Translations under genes and position numbers: made by a program | NCBI RefSeq assembly: GCF_017357425.1 | Contig: NZ_CP014571.1 | Location: 4,278,001 to 4,342,000, forward strand | Length of the DNA stretch: 64,000 nt | Direction of reading: 5' to 3' | Origin: Arthrobacter sp. D5-1 | Lineage (GTDB): Bacteria > Actinomycetota > Actinomycetes > Actinomycetales > Micrococcaceae | The notes under the pieces: model-generated | What the model was told of the DNA's origin: nothing | Seen by the model: the letters and a program-made list of their open reading frames with translations, nothing else | Databases searched by the model: none | In this document: positions 1 to 8,584 of the stretch, piece after piece | Layout: every line of letters begins with the position of its first letter | How positions within the stretch are numbered: position 1 is the first letter of the stretch

Positions 1-605
1 GGAACTACCGCAAGGAAGACGGCGGTGGAATGACCACGGACATGTTCTGCCACTGGAACTACGTCCTTGAAGGCATCATCGGCAAGGTCAAGAGCGTCAA
101 CGCCAAGACCGCCACGCACATCCCCGCACGCTGGGACGAGGCCGGCAAGGAATACAAGGCCACCGCAGACGACGCCTCCTACGGCATCTTCGAGCTCGAA
201 ACCCCGGGCGGCGACGACGTCATCGGCCAGATCAACTCCTCCTGGGCCGTCCGTGTCTACCGGGACGAACTGGTGGAGTTCCAGGTCGACGGCACGCACG
301 GTTCCGCCGTCGCCGGTCTGAACAAGTGCGTTGCGCAGCAGCGCGCCCACACCCCCAAGCCCGTCTGGAACCCGGACCTGCCCGTCACCGAATCCTTCCG
401 CAGCCAGTGGCAGGAAGTCCCCGCCAACGCTGAACTGGACAACGGCTTCAAGCTGCAGTGGGAAGAATTCCTGCGCGACGTCGTCGCAGGCCGTGAGCAC
501 CGCTTCGGCCTGCTCTCCGCAGCCCGGGGCGTGCAGCTTGCCGAACTCGGCCTCCAGTCCTCGGCAGAGCGCCGCACCATCGACATCCCGGAGATCACCC
601 TCTAA
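1..605 (+). CDS. Gfo/Idh/MocA family oxidoreductase, C-terminal part (5' end outside window)
   Basis: The frame is open from base 3 with no start in the window, so only about the last 200 residues are seen. The visible part resembles the C-terminal substrate-binding domain of NAD(P)-dependent sugar or inositol dehydrogenases (Gfo/Idh/MocA). It includes a segment judging 'FELETPGGDDVIGQINSSW', which is typical of the beta-sheet domain. The Rossmann domain is missing because of the window edge, not because of truncation. Its stop codon overlaps the next start (TAATG), and the following genes are also overlapped, so it is part of an operon with a DUF993 protein and an epimerase. The likely role is oxidation of a sugar, polyol or sugar acid. 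The substrate cannot be told from sequence. Confidence 0.8.
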   Translation, partial: NYRKEDGGGMTTDMFCHWNYVLEGIIGKVKSVNAKTATHIPARWDEAGKEYKATADDASYGIFELETPGGDDVIGQINSSWAVRVYRDELVEFQVDGTHGSAVAGLNKCVAQQRAHTPKPVWNPDLPVTESFRSQWQEVPANAELDNGFKLQWEEFLRDVVAGREHRFGLLSAARGVQLAELGLQSSAERRTIDIPEITL

Positions 606-1819
606 TGACGTCACTGATTCTTCCCACCGACGACGGCGGCACCCGCGAGTACCGCCTTCAGCCCGCCACCTCCTGGGTCAAGCCGACCGCTCCGCTGACG
701 GCCCGCCGCGCCTACGCCGCAGCACACGTCATCCCCGAGGTTGCAGCCGACAACACCCCCGGCGCCCCCGCCCAGCTCGACTGGGACGCCACCCTGGCGT
801 ACCGGCACGAGCTGTGGTCCTACGGCCTGGGCGTTGCCGACGCCATGGACACCGCGCAGCGCGGAATGGGCCTTGACTGGGCAGCCACCCAGCAGCTCAT
901 CAAGCGCACGGGCGCGGAAGCCGCCTCCGTGGTGGCCGCGGGCAACGCCGCCATTACGGGCAAGTCGGTCCGCGACCTTGTTTCCTGCGGCGCCGGCACC
1001 GACCAGCTGGACATCGCTGCACTCCCTGCGGGGGCTGCAGGTATCCAGGCTGTCATCGACGCCTACCGCGAGCAGATCGCCGTCGTCAGTGAAGCCGGAC
1101 CCAAGGTCATCCTCATGGCCTCCCGGGCGCTGGCCAAGGTTGCCAACGGGGCCGACGACTACCTGCACGTCTACTCGACGCTCCTTCAGGAAGTTGACCA
1201 GCCGGTCATCCTGCACTGGCTGGGCACCATGTTCGACCCCGCGCTGGCAGGATACTGGGGTTCCGACGACGTCTCTGTCGCCACCGAAACTTTCCTCAGC
1301 CTCATCCGCGAGCACTCGGACAAGGTTGACGGCGTCAAGGTCTCGCTGCTGGATGCTTCCCATGAGGTCGCCCTCCGCGCCGACCTTCCGGAAGGCGTCC
1401 GCCTCTACACCGGTGACGACTTCAACTACCCGGAACTGATCGACGGCGACGAGACGCACCACTCGGACGCCCTGTTGGGCATCTTCGCTGCCATCTACCC
1501 GGCCGCTTCGGCCGCGTTGCAGAAGTACGACGCCGGCCAAGGTGCTGAAGGGCGCGCCATCCTGGACTCCACCCGTGAGCTGGGAAAGCACATCTTCAGC
1601 GCACCCACGTTCTATTACAAGACCGGCATTGCCTTCATGTCCTGGCTCAACGGTAAGCAGCCCGGTTTCCAGATGGTGGGCGGCCTGCACTCGGGCCGCT
1701 CGGTCCTGCACCTGGCCAAGACCTTTGAACTGGCAGATCAGGCCGGCTTGCTGAAGGACCCATCGCTGGCCGCGTTCCGGATGTCTGACTTCCTGCGGAT
1801 CAACGGGGTGGGAGCATGA
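605..1819 (+). CDS. DUF993 family protein (dihydrodipicolinate synthase/aldolase-like)
   Basis: A 404-residue protein recognised as DUF993, a family related to the TIM-barrel dihydrodipicolinate synthase/KDPG aldolase group but without an assigned reaction. Recognisable segments are the N-terminal 'LDWAATQQLIKRTGAEA' stretch, a central 'VILHWLGTMFDPALAGYWG' segment and a C-terminal 'YYKTGIAFMSWLNGKQPGF' segment. Its start overlaps the preceding stop by one base and its stop overlaps the next start (ATGA), so it is translationally coupled on both sides. Between a sugar dehydrogenase and a sugar-phosphate isomerase-type enzyme, an aldolase or dehydratase step in the same catabolic route is likely. 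This is inference. Confidence 0.8.
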   Translation: MTSLILPTDDGGTREYRLQPATSWVKPTAPLTARRAYAAAHVIPEVAADNTPGAPAQLDWDATLAYRHELWSYGLGVADAMDTAQRGMGLDWAATQQLIKRTGAEAASVVAAGNAAITGKSVRDLVSCGAGTDQLDIAALPAGAAGIQAVIDAYREQIAVVSEAGPKVILMASRALAKVANGADDYLHVYSTLLQEVDQPVILHWLGTMFDPALAGYWGSDDVSVATETFLSLIREHSDKVDGVKVSLLDASHEVALRADLPEGVRLYTGDDFNYPELIDGDETHHSDALLGIFAAIYPAASAALQKYDAGQGAEGRAILDSTRELGKHIFSAPTFYYKTGIAFMSWLNGKQPGFQMVGGLHSGRSVLHLAKTFELADQAGLLKDPSLAAFRMSDFLRINGVGA

Positions 1820-2655
1820 GCGACTTTTCCCGGCTGTCACTGAACAGCGCCACCACCAAGAAATGGACCTTGTCCGAGGCCGTGGATGGTTGTGCCCGAG
1901 CCGGCATCCCCGCAATCGGACCGTGGCGTGACCGCGTGGCCGAGGCCGGACTGGACAAGGCAGCCAAGCTCATCAAGGACGCGGGCCTCCGGGTTTCCTC
2001 GCTCTGCCGCGGTGGATTCCTGACCGCAGCCGACGCTGAGGGACAGGCTGCTGCCCTGGCCGACAACTTCGAGGCTGTCCGTGAAGCCGTTGCGCTGGAC
2101 ACCCAGGAACTTTTCCTGGTGGTCGGCGGGCTCGCTCCCGGCGAGAAGGACGTGGTGGCTGCCCGCCAGCGCGTCGCCGACCGACTCGAGGAACTTGTGC
2201 CCTTCGCTTCCGAGAACGGCGTCCGCCTGGTGCTGGAACCACTGCACCCGATGTACGCCGCTGACCGCGCACTCATCTCCACCCTTGGCCAGGCACTCGA
2301 TCTTGCCGCGCCGTACGACGCAAAGGCTGTTGGCGTCGCCGTCGACACTTTCCACGTGTGGTGGGACCCCGAGCTGAAGGCGCAGATTGACCGCGCCGGG
2401 CGCGAAAACCGCATCGCCTCCTACCAGGTGTGCGACTTCAACCTGCCGATCGCCGCCGACGCGCTGCTGTCCCGCGGCATGATGGGCGACGGCGTCATCG
2501 ACTTCGCCACCATCGGCACTTGGGTCAGGGACGCCGGGTACACGGGCGATATCGAGGTTGAAATCTTCAACCAGGAGATCTGGGACGCCGACGGCGACAC
2601 CGTCCTGGAGACCATGAAGCAGCGCTACGCGGAGCTCGTTCTCCCGTTCGCGTAA
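1816..2655 (+). CDS. Sugar phosphate isomerase/epimerase (TIM-barrel, xylose isomerase-like)
   Basis: A 279-residue protein of the AP-endonuclease-2/xylose isomerase-like TIM-barrel superfamily, which includes IolE and tagatose epimerases. Metal-site style segments are visible: 'RLVLEPLHPMY' near residue 137, 'VGVAVDTFHVWWDPEL' near 172 and 'GDIEVEIFNQEIW' near 242, supplying the Glu, Asp, His and Glu ligands usual for the fold. It is coupled to DUF993 by an ATGA overlap and is the last gene of the operon, followed by two hairpins. It probably isomerises, epimerises or dehydrates the keto-sugar made by the oxidoreductase. The substrate is unknown. Confidence 0.82.
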   Translation: MSDFSRLSLNSATTKKWTLSEAVDGCARAGIPAIGPWRDRVAEAGLDKAAKLIKDAGLRVSSLCRGGFLTAADAEGQAAALADNFEAVREAVALDTQELFLVVGGLAPGEKDVVAARQRVADRLEELVPFASENGVRLVLEPLHPMYAADRALISTLGQALDLAAPYDAKAVGVAVDTFHVWWDPELKAQIDRAGRENRIASYQVCDFNLPIAADALLSRGMMGDGVIDFATIGTWVRDAGYTGDIEVEIFNQEIWDADGDTVLETMKQRYAELVLPFA

Positions 2656-2664
2656 CACCGTGGT

Positions 2665-2696
2665 CCTCCCGCGGATGCCCTAAGCTCCGCGGGAGG
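2665..2696 (+). terminator. Strong inverted repeat after the DUF993 operon
   Basis: Perfect 11-bp stems (2665-2675 and 2686-2696, CCTCCCGCGGA and its complement) with a 10-nt loop lie 10 bases after the epimerase stop. There is no U-run, so termination may rest on the second hairpin just downstream. Confidence 0.6.
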
Positions 2697-2710
2697 ATCA
2701 CTCCAAAACC

Positions 2711-2750
2711 AGCGGGTTCCTGCCACGGTCACGGCAGGGGCCCGCTTTTT
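2711..2750 (+). terminator. Rho-independent terminator
   Basis: Stems AGCGGG and CCTGCC (2711-2724) pair with GGCAGG and CCCGCT (2733-2746), with one internal 2-nt mismatch, followed by TTTT. This is a classic intrinsic terminator for the upstream plus-strand operon. Confidence 0.8.
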
Positions 2751-2915
2751 GCTGCTACCGCGCCCTCCGTTTTGTGTCGGCTGTGAGTCGCGGAAGGAGC
2801 CGGTGAGATAGAAGGTACACAGCTGAAACATTGCGTCGATGGGAGGAAACAATGGGCACCTACGCTGGTTTTACCTGGACAAAGGCGTCCACCAAGCCAC
2901 TGAAAGGACACCACC

Positions 2916-3089
2916 ATGATGCTCTTGAAGACCCTTAACTTTTTCCTCGATGCCAGCGGCACCCACAGCGGCCCCACCGGTGATTCCAGCCCCGAGCACT
3001 ACCCTGTTTTCGCCACCGAGCGCCTGACCTCCAGCGCCTGGGAAGGCTGGTGGGACGACGCCGACCAAGGCTTCCCTGCGGAAGCCTGA
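2916..3089 (+). CDS. Small Trp-rich hypothetical protein (57 aa)
   Basis: A short frame starting ATGATG, with GAAAGGA placed 7-13 bases upstream as a ribosome binding site. The product of 57 residues starts MMLLKTLNFFLD, then has a Ser/Gly/Thr-rich stretch, then 'SAWEGWWDDADQGFPAEA' with three Trp and an acidic tail. There is no membrane helix and no family I recognise. It lies between the terminator of the upstream operon and the convergent minus-strand genes, 9 bases from the next stop. The binding site, the clear start and the intergenic position support it as real. Function unknown. Confidence 0.5.
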   Translation: MMLLKTLNFFLDASGTHSGPTGDSSPEHYPVFATERLTSSAWEGWWDDADQGFPAEA

Positions 3090-3098
3090 GCTGTCAGG

Positions 3099-3308
3099 TC
3101 AGGAAGCCCGCGCAGCGAGCTGAACCTTGGCCCCCGGCAGGCCGATGAAGGTGACCGAACCGCCGTCGGGCCCTTGCAGTTCAAGGCTGATGTTCCGCGA
3201 TCCTTCGAGGGGTTGCACGGAGCCCACCCGGAAAACCTCACCGCTGATCCGGACGCTGTCCCCATGCCGGATGGCTTTGAGCTTCTTGTTCCTGCCGTCA
3301 GCGTTCAC
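3099..3308 (-). CDS. Small hypothetical protein (69 aa), downstream of yihY/brkB-like gene
   Basis: A GTG-start frame preceded by GGAG eight bases upstream. The product is 69 residues with a basic N-terminus (NKKLKAIRHGD) followed by a predicted beta-rich core, 'SVRISGEVFRVGSVQPL' to 'SVTFIGLPGAKVQL'. The spacing of hydrophobic residues suggests a small beta-barrel of the SH3 or KOW-like kind, which is inference only. It begins 18 bases after the stop of the BrkB-like gene, so the two are probably co-transcribed. No known function. Confidence 0.55.
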   Translation of the reverse strand: MNADGRNKKLKAIRHGDSVRISGEVFRVGSVQPLEGSRNISLELQGPDGGSVTFIGLPGAKVQLAARAS

Positions 3309-3326
3309 CGTTGATTCTCCAATGCG

Positions 3327-4403
3327 CTATTTCTTCTGCGGTTCGTCGCCGTGGGTTTCACGGATTTCTTCGCCATCCCGGATGACCTGGTCTTCCTTCT
3401 CCTGCATCTTGTCGCTCTTCTTGGTATCGCGCGGCGGCAACTGGATGCTTTCTTCAGCTTCAATGCCTCCCTGCAACTGGCGTCCGCGTTCCATCTCGGC
3501 ATCGAACTCCGCACCGAACAACAGGGACATGTTCAGGATCCAGAGCCACAGCAGCATGATGATGACGCCGGCCAAGGCGCCGTAGGTCTTGTTGTAGTTG
3601 CTGAAGTTGGCAACGTAGAAGCCGAAGCCCAGCGACGCGAGGGCGAAGATCACCAAGGCGATCAGGGAGCCCATGCTCATCCACCGGAACTTGGGCTGCT
3701 TGACGTTGGGAGTGAAGTAGTACAGCACCGCAATAATGACGATGACTACCAGAATGAGGACCGGCCATTTGGCGATGTTCCAGACGGTCAGGAAGGTCTC
3801 CGACAAACCGATGGCTCCGCCTATGGCTTCTGCAACGGGGCCGCTCAAGACCAGCATGGCCGCTGCGAGTGCCGCACCAACTACCGCAACGATGGTAACG
3901 GCGAGCATGGTGCCCCGCAGCTTGATGAAGCCGCGGCCCTCGTCCACTTCATAGACCCGGTTCATGGCCCGGCTGAACGCCGTGGTGTAGCCCGAGGCGG
4001 ACCAGAGCGCCACCAAAATACCGAAAACCAACGCGAGCCCGGCCGTGTTGGACTGCGTCAGTTCCTCGATCGGCTGGCGCATGGCGTCAACGCCGGGCCC
4101 CGGCGCGAACTGTTGGACTATATCCAGCAATGACGACGTCGTCTTGCCGGCATCTCCGAAGATGCCGATCAGGGAAACCAGCGCCAAAAGGGCTGGAAAC
4201 AGGGAGAGGACTGCGTAATACGTCAGGCCCGCAGCAGCGTCCGGACACTGGTCTTTGCTGAACTCCCGGAGCGTCCGCTTGGCGATGTACATCCACGTGG
4301 GTTTGGCCAGGTCATTGGGACTGTCAGGCTTGCGCGAGTCTTCGGGGGAAGGCGCGGTGTGAGCCTTGGCTGTGCTGGTGTGAGCTGAGTCTTGTGTAGT
4401 CAT
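3327..4403 (-). CDS. YihY/virulence factor BrkB family membrane protein
   Basis: A 358-residue integral membrane protein. The N-terminal segment 'FSKDQCPDAAAGLTYYAVLSLFPALLALVSLIG' is the hallmark of the YihY/BrkB family. About six hydrophobic segments follow, including 'LVFGILVALWSASGYTTAFSRAMNRVYEV' and 'LILVVIVIIAVLYYFTPN'. The C-terminal 60 residues are charged and cytoplasmic (KSDKMQEKEDQVIRDGEE). The family was once annotated as RNase BN by mistake, and its true role is uncertain. A small gene follows in the same direction. Start chosen at the ATG at 4403. The ribosome binding site is weak. Confidence 0.9.
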   Translation of the reverse strand: MTTQDSAHTSTAKAHTAPSPEDSRKPDSPNDLAKPTWMYIAKRTLREFSKDQCPDAAAGLTYYAVLSLFPALLALVSLIGIFGDAGKTTSSLLDIVQQFAPGPGVDAMRQPIEELTQSNTAGLALVFGILVALWSASGYTTAFSRAMNRVYEVDEGRGFIKLRGTMLAVTIVAVVGAALAAAMLVLSGPVAEAIGGAIGLSETFLTVWNIAKWPVLILVVIVIIAVLYYFTPNVKQPKFRWMSMGSLIALVIFALASLGFGFYVANFSNYNKTYGALAGVIIMLLWLWILNMSLLFGAEFDAEMERGRQLQGGIEAEESIQLPPRDTKKSDKMQEKEDQVIRDGEEIRETHGDEPQKK

Positions 4404-4520
4404 GGGGCACTCGTCCGTGGGGTTGGGTTTTCGCGAACAACTGACCCATCAATAGTAAGCATGCTGATGAATCATGCGGAAGAACCCACGCCGAATTACC
4501 GCCGGCAAACCCGGACATGA

Positions 4521-5780
4521 CTACGCCAGCTTGCTCGCCAAAAGGAACTCGAACGGCGACTCAATCACAGACCGGATCACTTGGCCGGCAGCGCCCAGGA
4601 GCGTGCCGGAATGTTCAAGGCCGGACACGGTCAGGTTTTTCGGGTCCAGCAGCCCAGGCGCGTAGCGATCCAAACTGGCCAGCAACGCCGGCCTCAGCCA
4701 CTCCCCCAGCAACGCAAAGTGCCCACCGAGGACTATGGCGTCAATATCCATCAAACGGGCTGAGGAGGCGAGCGCGACCCCCAAGTACCGCCCGGCGTCG
4801 TGAACTGCCTTCAGTGCGTTCGGATCCTGGGCGGCCAAAGCGGCGAGAAGCTGTTCCGTGCGTTCGGCCAGGGAGCCTTCGGGAATGGTGGCCGCCTCGA
4901 AGATGGCCTCCTGGCCGGCGAACGTTTCAAGGCATCCCGCCCCACCGCAGGAACACGCAGGCCCCTCCGGGTGGACCACAATGTGGCCGAGTTCGCCCGC
5001 CGATCCTCCGGGCCCCAGGTACAGGTCCGAGCCGATGATGACACCGCCACCAACACCCACTTCACCGGAGACATAGAGGAAGTCGGCAGGGCCGTTGCCG
5101 TACCACAGCTCGCCAAGAGCGGCGCTGTTGGCCTCATTGGACAGCCGGACGCCAAGCGGCGCGCCCTTGAGCAACGAGCCCGGGTCCAAGTGCTCGTTCT
5201 CCCAATGCAGATTCGGGGCGGAAAGAACGATGTTTCGCCGCTCATCCACCAGGCCAGGGACGGCCAGTCCGCCACCCAGGATGGCGACCTTTTCGGCCGC
5301 CGCTGTGTCAACTGCTTCGGACACCAGATCCCGCAGGCGTTCCATGACTTCCCGGGATGCCATCCCGCGGTTCCGTGACTCAACGGTGGAGTGGAAGCGG
5401 AGATTGCCACGCAGGTCCACCAGCCCCACGGCCAGGTAGTCAACGTTGATTTCCATCCCCACCACGCCACGGCGTGAGCTGAGTTCCAGCCCTTGGCCGG
5501 GCCTTCCCCGCTCGCCATCGCGGTAGAGGCCCACTTCAGATACAAGTCCCGATTCCACCAGATCCGCCACCAGGCTGGAGACCGCCGCCTTGGTGAGCCC
5601 CGTGCCGGCCGCGAGCTGCGCGCGGCTAGGCTTCGCATCGCCGGTCCGCGCAATGGAGTCCAGGACCAGCGAAAGATTTCGACGGCGTACATCGCCGACG
5701 CGGCCGGGCGCTGCTGACTCGTTCACTGGCGTGGGACTCCCTGCGGATCTGAAAAATTGTTGCTGGCTTCCATTGACCAT
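4521..5780 (-). CDS. xylR: ROK family transcriptional repressor, XylR-like
   Basis: A 419-residue protein with an N-terminal winged helix-turn-helix (about residues 50-82, 'SRAQLAAGTGLTKAAVSSLVADLVESGLV') followed by a ROK sugar-kinase-like domain. The ROK zinc motif is present (CSCGGAGCLE), as are the glycine-rich 'GEVGVGGGVIIG' and 'GGSAGELGHI' segments. It is transcribed divergently from xylA, and an inverted repeat with TAGTT/AACTA arms lies between them. It is therefore most likely the xylose-responsive repressor of xylAB; the symbol is by context. The ATG at 5780 gives the longest protein. A GTG at 5726 with an AGGGAG upstream is a possible alternative start. Confidence 0.85.
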   Translation of the reverse strand: MVNGSQQQFFRSAGSPTPVNESAAPGRVGDVRRRNLSLVLDSIARTGDAKPSRAQLAAGTGLTKAAVSSLVADLVESGLVSEVGLYRDGERGRPGQGLELSSRRGVVGMEINVDYLAVGLVDLRGNLRFHSTVESRNRGMASREVMERLRDLVSEAVDTAAAEKVAILGGGLAVPGLVDERRNIVLSAPNLHWENEHLDPGSLLKGAPLGVRLSNEANSAALGELWYGNGPADFLYVSGEVGVGGGVIIGSDLYLGPGGSAGELGHIVVHPEGPACSCGGAGCLETFAGQEAIFEAATIPEGSLAERTEQLLAALAAQDPNALKAVHDAGRYLGVALASSARLMDIDAIVLGGHFALLGEWLRPALLASLDRYAPGLLDPKNLTVSGLEHSGTLLGAAGQVIRSVIESPFEFLLASKLA

Positions 5781-5798
5781 GATCCATCATCCGCCATA

Positions 5799-5817
5799 TA
5801 GTTCAGATTGAAAACTA
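5799..5817. promoter_or_regulatory. Candidate XylR operator between the ROK gene and xylA
   Basis: TAGTT (5799-5803) and AACTA (5813-5817) form an inverted repeat with a 9-bp spacer in the 88-bp divergent region. The TTAGTTT-type half-sites of known ROK XylR operators are similar. The position suits repression of both divergent genes. Confidence 0.5.
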
Positions 5818-5868
5818 ATTGGAGCGCCTTTCTTCGTCTCCTCCCCCAGTGCTTTGCAAAGGAGCAAA

Positions 5869-7056
5869 ATGACCCCGCAGCCCACCCCGCAGGACCGCTT
5901 CACCTTTGGCCTCTGGACTGTCGGTTGGACCGGTGCCGACCCCTTCGGTGTTGCCACGCGCCCAGCCCTGGACCCGGTGGAAGCAGTGCACAAGCTCAGC
6001 GAACTTGGTGCATATGGCATCACTTTCCACGACAATGACCTGATTCCTTTTGATGCCAGCGCTTCCGAGCGCGACCTCATCCTCAAGAACTTCAAGGCCG
6101 CTTTGGCTGAGACCGGCTTGAAGACGCCGATGGTCACCACCAACCTGTTCAGCCACCCCGTCTTCAAGGATGGCGGCTTCACCTCGAACGATCGTTCGAT
6201 CCGCCGCTTCGCCCTGAGCAAGATCCTGCGCAACATCGACCTCGCCGCCGAGCTTGGCGCCGAAACGTTCGTGATGTGGGGCGGCCGCGAAGGCAGCGAA
6301 TATGACGGTTCCAAGGACCTGTCGGCAGCGCTGGACCGCATGAAGGAAGGCGTGGACACCGCCGCCGGCTACATCAAGGAAAAGGGCTACGACCTCCGGA
6401 TTGCGCTGGAACCGAAGCCGAACGAACCTCGCGGCGACATCTTCCTCCCCACCGTTGGACACGGCCTGGCATTCATTGCCCAGCTGGAACACGGCGACAT
6501 TGTGGGCCTCAACCCCGAGACCGGCCATGAGCAGATGGCGGGGCTGAACTTCACCCACGGCATCGCCCAGGCCCTGTGGGCAGGCAAACTCTTCCACATC
6601 GACCTGAACGGCCAGCGCGGCATTAAGTACGACCAAGATCTGGTTTTCGGCCACGGCGACCTCACCAGCGCTTTCTTCACGGTGGACCTGCTGGAGAACG
6701 GCTTCCCCAACGGCGGACCCACGTACGACGGCCCCCGCCACTTCGACTACAAGCCTTCCCGCACTGACGGTTACGACGGCGTGTGGGAATCAGCCAAGTC
6801 CAACATGTCCATGTACCTCCTGCTGAAGGAACGCGCCCTCGCTTTCCGTGCAGATCCGGAAGTCCAGGAAGCCCTCGCCACCTCTGGTGTCTTCGAGTTG
6901 GGCCAGCCCACCTTGAACGCCGGAGAAACCACCGCTGACCTGCTGGCTGACGCCAGTGCTTTCGAAACGTTCGACGCCGATCACGCCGCCGAGCGCTCGT
7001 TCGCCTTCGTCCGCCTCAACCAGCTGGCCATCGAGCACTTGCTCGGCGCGCGCTAA
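5869..7056 (+). CDS. xylA: Xylose isomerase
   Basis: Converts D-xylose to D-xylulose in the cytoplasm. The 395-residue length fits the shorter actinobacterial class of xylose isomerases. Conserved segments include '[18 protein letters not shown]' (the catalytic His region), '[17 protein letters not shown]' (metal-binding Glu), '[13 protein letters not shown]' (metal-site residues) and '[17 protein letters not shown]'. The start at 5869 is preferred to an upstream in-frame ATG at 5854 because AAGGAGC lies just before it. Followed 85 bases later by xylulokinase, with a strong hairpin in between. Confidence 0.96.
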   Translation: MTPQPTPQDRFTFGLWTVGWTGADPFGVATRPALDPVEAVHKLSELGAYGITFHDNDLIPFDASASERDLILKNFKAALAETGLKTPMVTTNLFSHPVFKDGGFTSNDRSIRRFALSKILRNIDLAAELGAETFVMWGGREGSEYDGSKDLSAALDRMKEGVDTAAGYIKEKGYDLRIALEPKPNEPRGDIFLPTVGHGLAFIAQLEHGDIVGLNPETGHEQMAGLNFTHGIAQALWAGKLFHIDLNGQRGIKYDQDLVFGHGDLTSAFFTVDLLENGFPNGGPTYDGPRHFDYKPSRTDGYDGVWESAKSNMSMYLLLKERALAFRADPEVQEALATSGVFELGQPTLNAGETTADLLADASAFETFDADHAAERSFAFVRLNQLAIEHLLGAR

Positions 7057-7082
7057 ATCACCCCCACCCACCACAGTCCCGT

Positions 7083-7117
7083 CGCCGGGCCGCCAAACTT
7101 CGGTTTGGGGCCCGGCG
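7083..7117 (+). promoter_or_regulatory. Stable UUCG-capped hairpin between xylA and xylB
   Basis: CGCCGGGCC-g-CCAAAC (7083-7098) pairs with GTTTGG and GGCCCGGCG (7103-7117) around a TTCG tetraloop (7099-7102) with a single bulge. No U-run follows and xylB starts 25 bases later. It is therefore more likely an mRNA stabiliser or processing site, or a partial terminator, than a full stop. Confidence 0.6.
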
Positions 7118-7141
7118 CCGGGTCGCCGAAGGAACAAACGC

Positions 7142-8572
7142 ATGCCTCTCGTAGCCGGGATCGACAGCTCCACCCAGTCGTGCAAAGTGGTGATCAGGGA
7201 CTCTGCCACCGGCGCCTTGGTTCGCCAAGGCCGGGCGCCCCATCCTGAGGGCACGGAAGTCCACCCCGATCATTGGTGGACAGCCCTCCAGGAAGCCATC
7301 AGGGAGGCAGGCGGACTGGACGACGTGGACGCCGTTTCCGTGGGCGGCCAGCAGCACGGGATGGTGTGCTTGGACGATTCCGGAAACGTTGTACGTCCAG
7401 CTCTCCTATGGAACGACACCCGGTCCGCACCTGAGGCAAAAGAGATGATTCTTGAAGCCGGTCATGGCGATGCCACTGCCGGTGCAGAATACTGGGCATC
7501 CAGCACCGGAACCGTGCCGGTGGCATCGTTGACTGCCACCAAGCTCCGCTGGCTGGCCCGGAACGAACCAGAGAACGCCCGGCGCACTGCCGCGGTGTGC
7601 CTGCCGCACGATTGGCTGTCCTGGCGGCTGGCCGGCCACGGTCCCGGAGACGGACCCGCATCGCTGGAACTCCTGCGCACCGACCGGTCCGACGCTTCAG
7701 GTACGGGCTACTTCTCGGCCAGCAACGGGGAGTATCTTCCCGACGTACTCGAAAGCACGCTCGGCCATGTCCCCATCCTGCCTGTAGTGGTCGGACCTTT
7801 GGACGTTGCGGGCAAGACGCCTGGCGGCGCTTTGATCGGACCCGGAGCAGGTGACAACGCAGCAGCAGGCCTGGGCGTCAGCGCCGCCGTCGGGGACGTT
7901 GTCATCTCCATTGGAACTTCCGGGACCGTGTTCGCGGTGTCGGACGTTCCGGCGCAGGACGTCAGTGGACTGGTTGCCGGTTTCGCCGACGCCACGGGCA
8001 ACTTCCTTCTCCTCGCCTGCACGCTCAACGCAACACGGGTCTTTGATGCCACAGCTGCTCTCCTTGGGGTGTCTCTCGCGGAACTGGGAACCCTGGCCCT
8101 CTCCGCTCCCGAGGGCGCCGATGGGCTTACTTTGGTGCCGTACTTCGAAGGTGAACGGACACCCAACCTGCCTGATGCAACGGGCTCACTCCACGGCATC
8201 ACGGTCTCCAACTACACGCCGGCCAATCTGGCCCGTGCCGCCGTGGAGGGTGTGCTGTGTTCACTGGCGGACGGGTTGGCTGCGCTGCAGGCACAGGGCG
8301 TCTCCGCTCAGCGCATCATCCTGGTGGGTGGAGGCGCCCAGTCAGAGGCCGTCCAACAGGTGGCTGCTTCGGCCTTTGGACTGCCGGTATTCGTACCCCG
8401 GCCCGGCGAGTATGTCGCCGACGGCGCTGCCCGCCAAGCGGCAGGCGTCCTCACGGGCCAGCTCCCTGAATGGCCATTGGATGGCGTGGACGTGAAACCC
8501 CGGGAAATCGGCGGGACGGCCCCCTTCCTGACCAGGTATCGCCAGTACGCTGCCACTGCGGCCATGAGGTAA
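7142..8572 (+). CDS. xylB: Xylulokinase
   Basis: Phosphorylates D-xylulose to D-xylulose 5-phosphate for the pentose phosphate pathway. The 476-residue protein is an FGGY carbohydrate kinase. The N-terminal phosphate-binding segment is '[16 protein letters not shown]', followed by 'GGQQHGMV', 'GDNAAAGLG', '[13 protein letters not shown]' and '[12 protein letters not shown]' of the C-terminal domain. The frame stays open far upstream, but the ATG at 7142 has GAAGGA before it and matches the family start. Downstream of xylA in the same operon. Confidence 0.95.
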   Translation: MPLVAGIDSSTQSCKVVIRDSATGALVRQGRAPHPEGTEVHPDHWWTALQEAIREAGGLDDVDAVSVGGQQHGMVCLDDSGNVVRPALLWNDTRSAPEAKEMILEAGHGDATAGAEYWASSTGTVPVASLTATKLRWLARNEPENARRTAAVCLPHDWLSWRLAGHGPGDGPASLELLRTDRSDASGTGYFSASNGEYLPDVLESTLGHVPILPVVVGPLDVAGKTPGGALIGPGAGDNAAAGLGVSAAVGDVVISIGTSGTVFAVSDVPAQDVSGLVAGFADATGNFLLLACTLNATRVFDATAALLGVSLAELGTLALSAPEGADGLTLVPYFEGERTPNLPDATGSLHGITVSNYTPANLARAAVEGVLCSLADGLAALQAQGVSAQRIILVGGGAQSEAVQQVAASAFGLPVFVPRPGEYVADGAARQAAGVLTGQLPEWPLDGVDVKPREIGGTAPFLTRYRQYAATAAMR

Positions 8573-8584
8573 TCGTGGCTGTCG

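Noticed and set aside
611..1915. A 434-codon open frame on the minus strand
   Set aside because: Shadow of the DUF993 gene. The composition is rich in Gly/Val/Arg without motifs.
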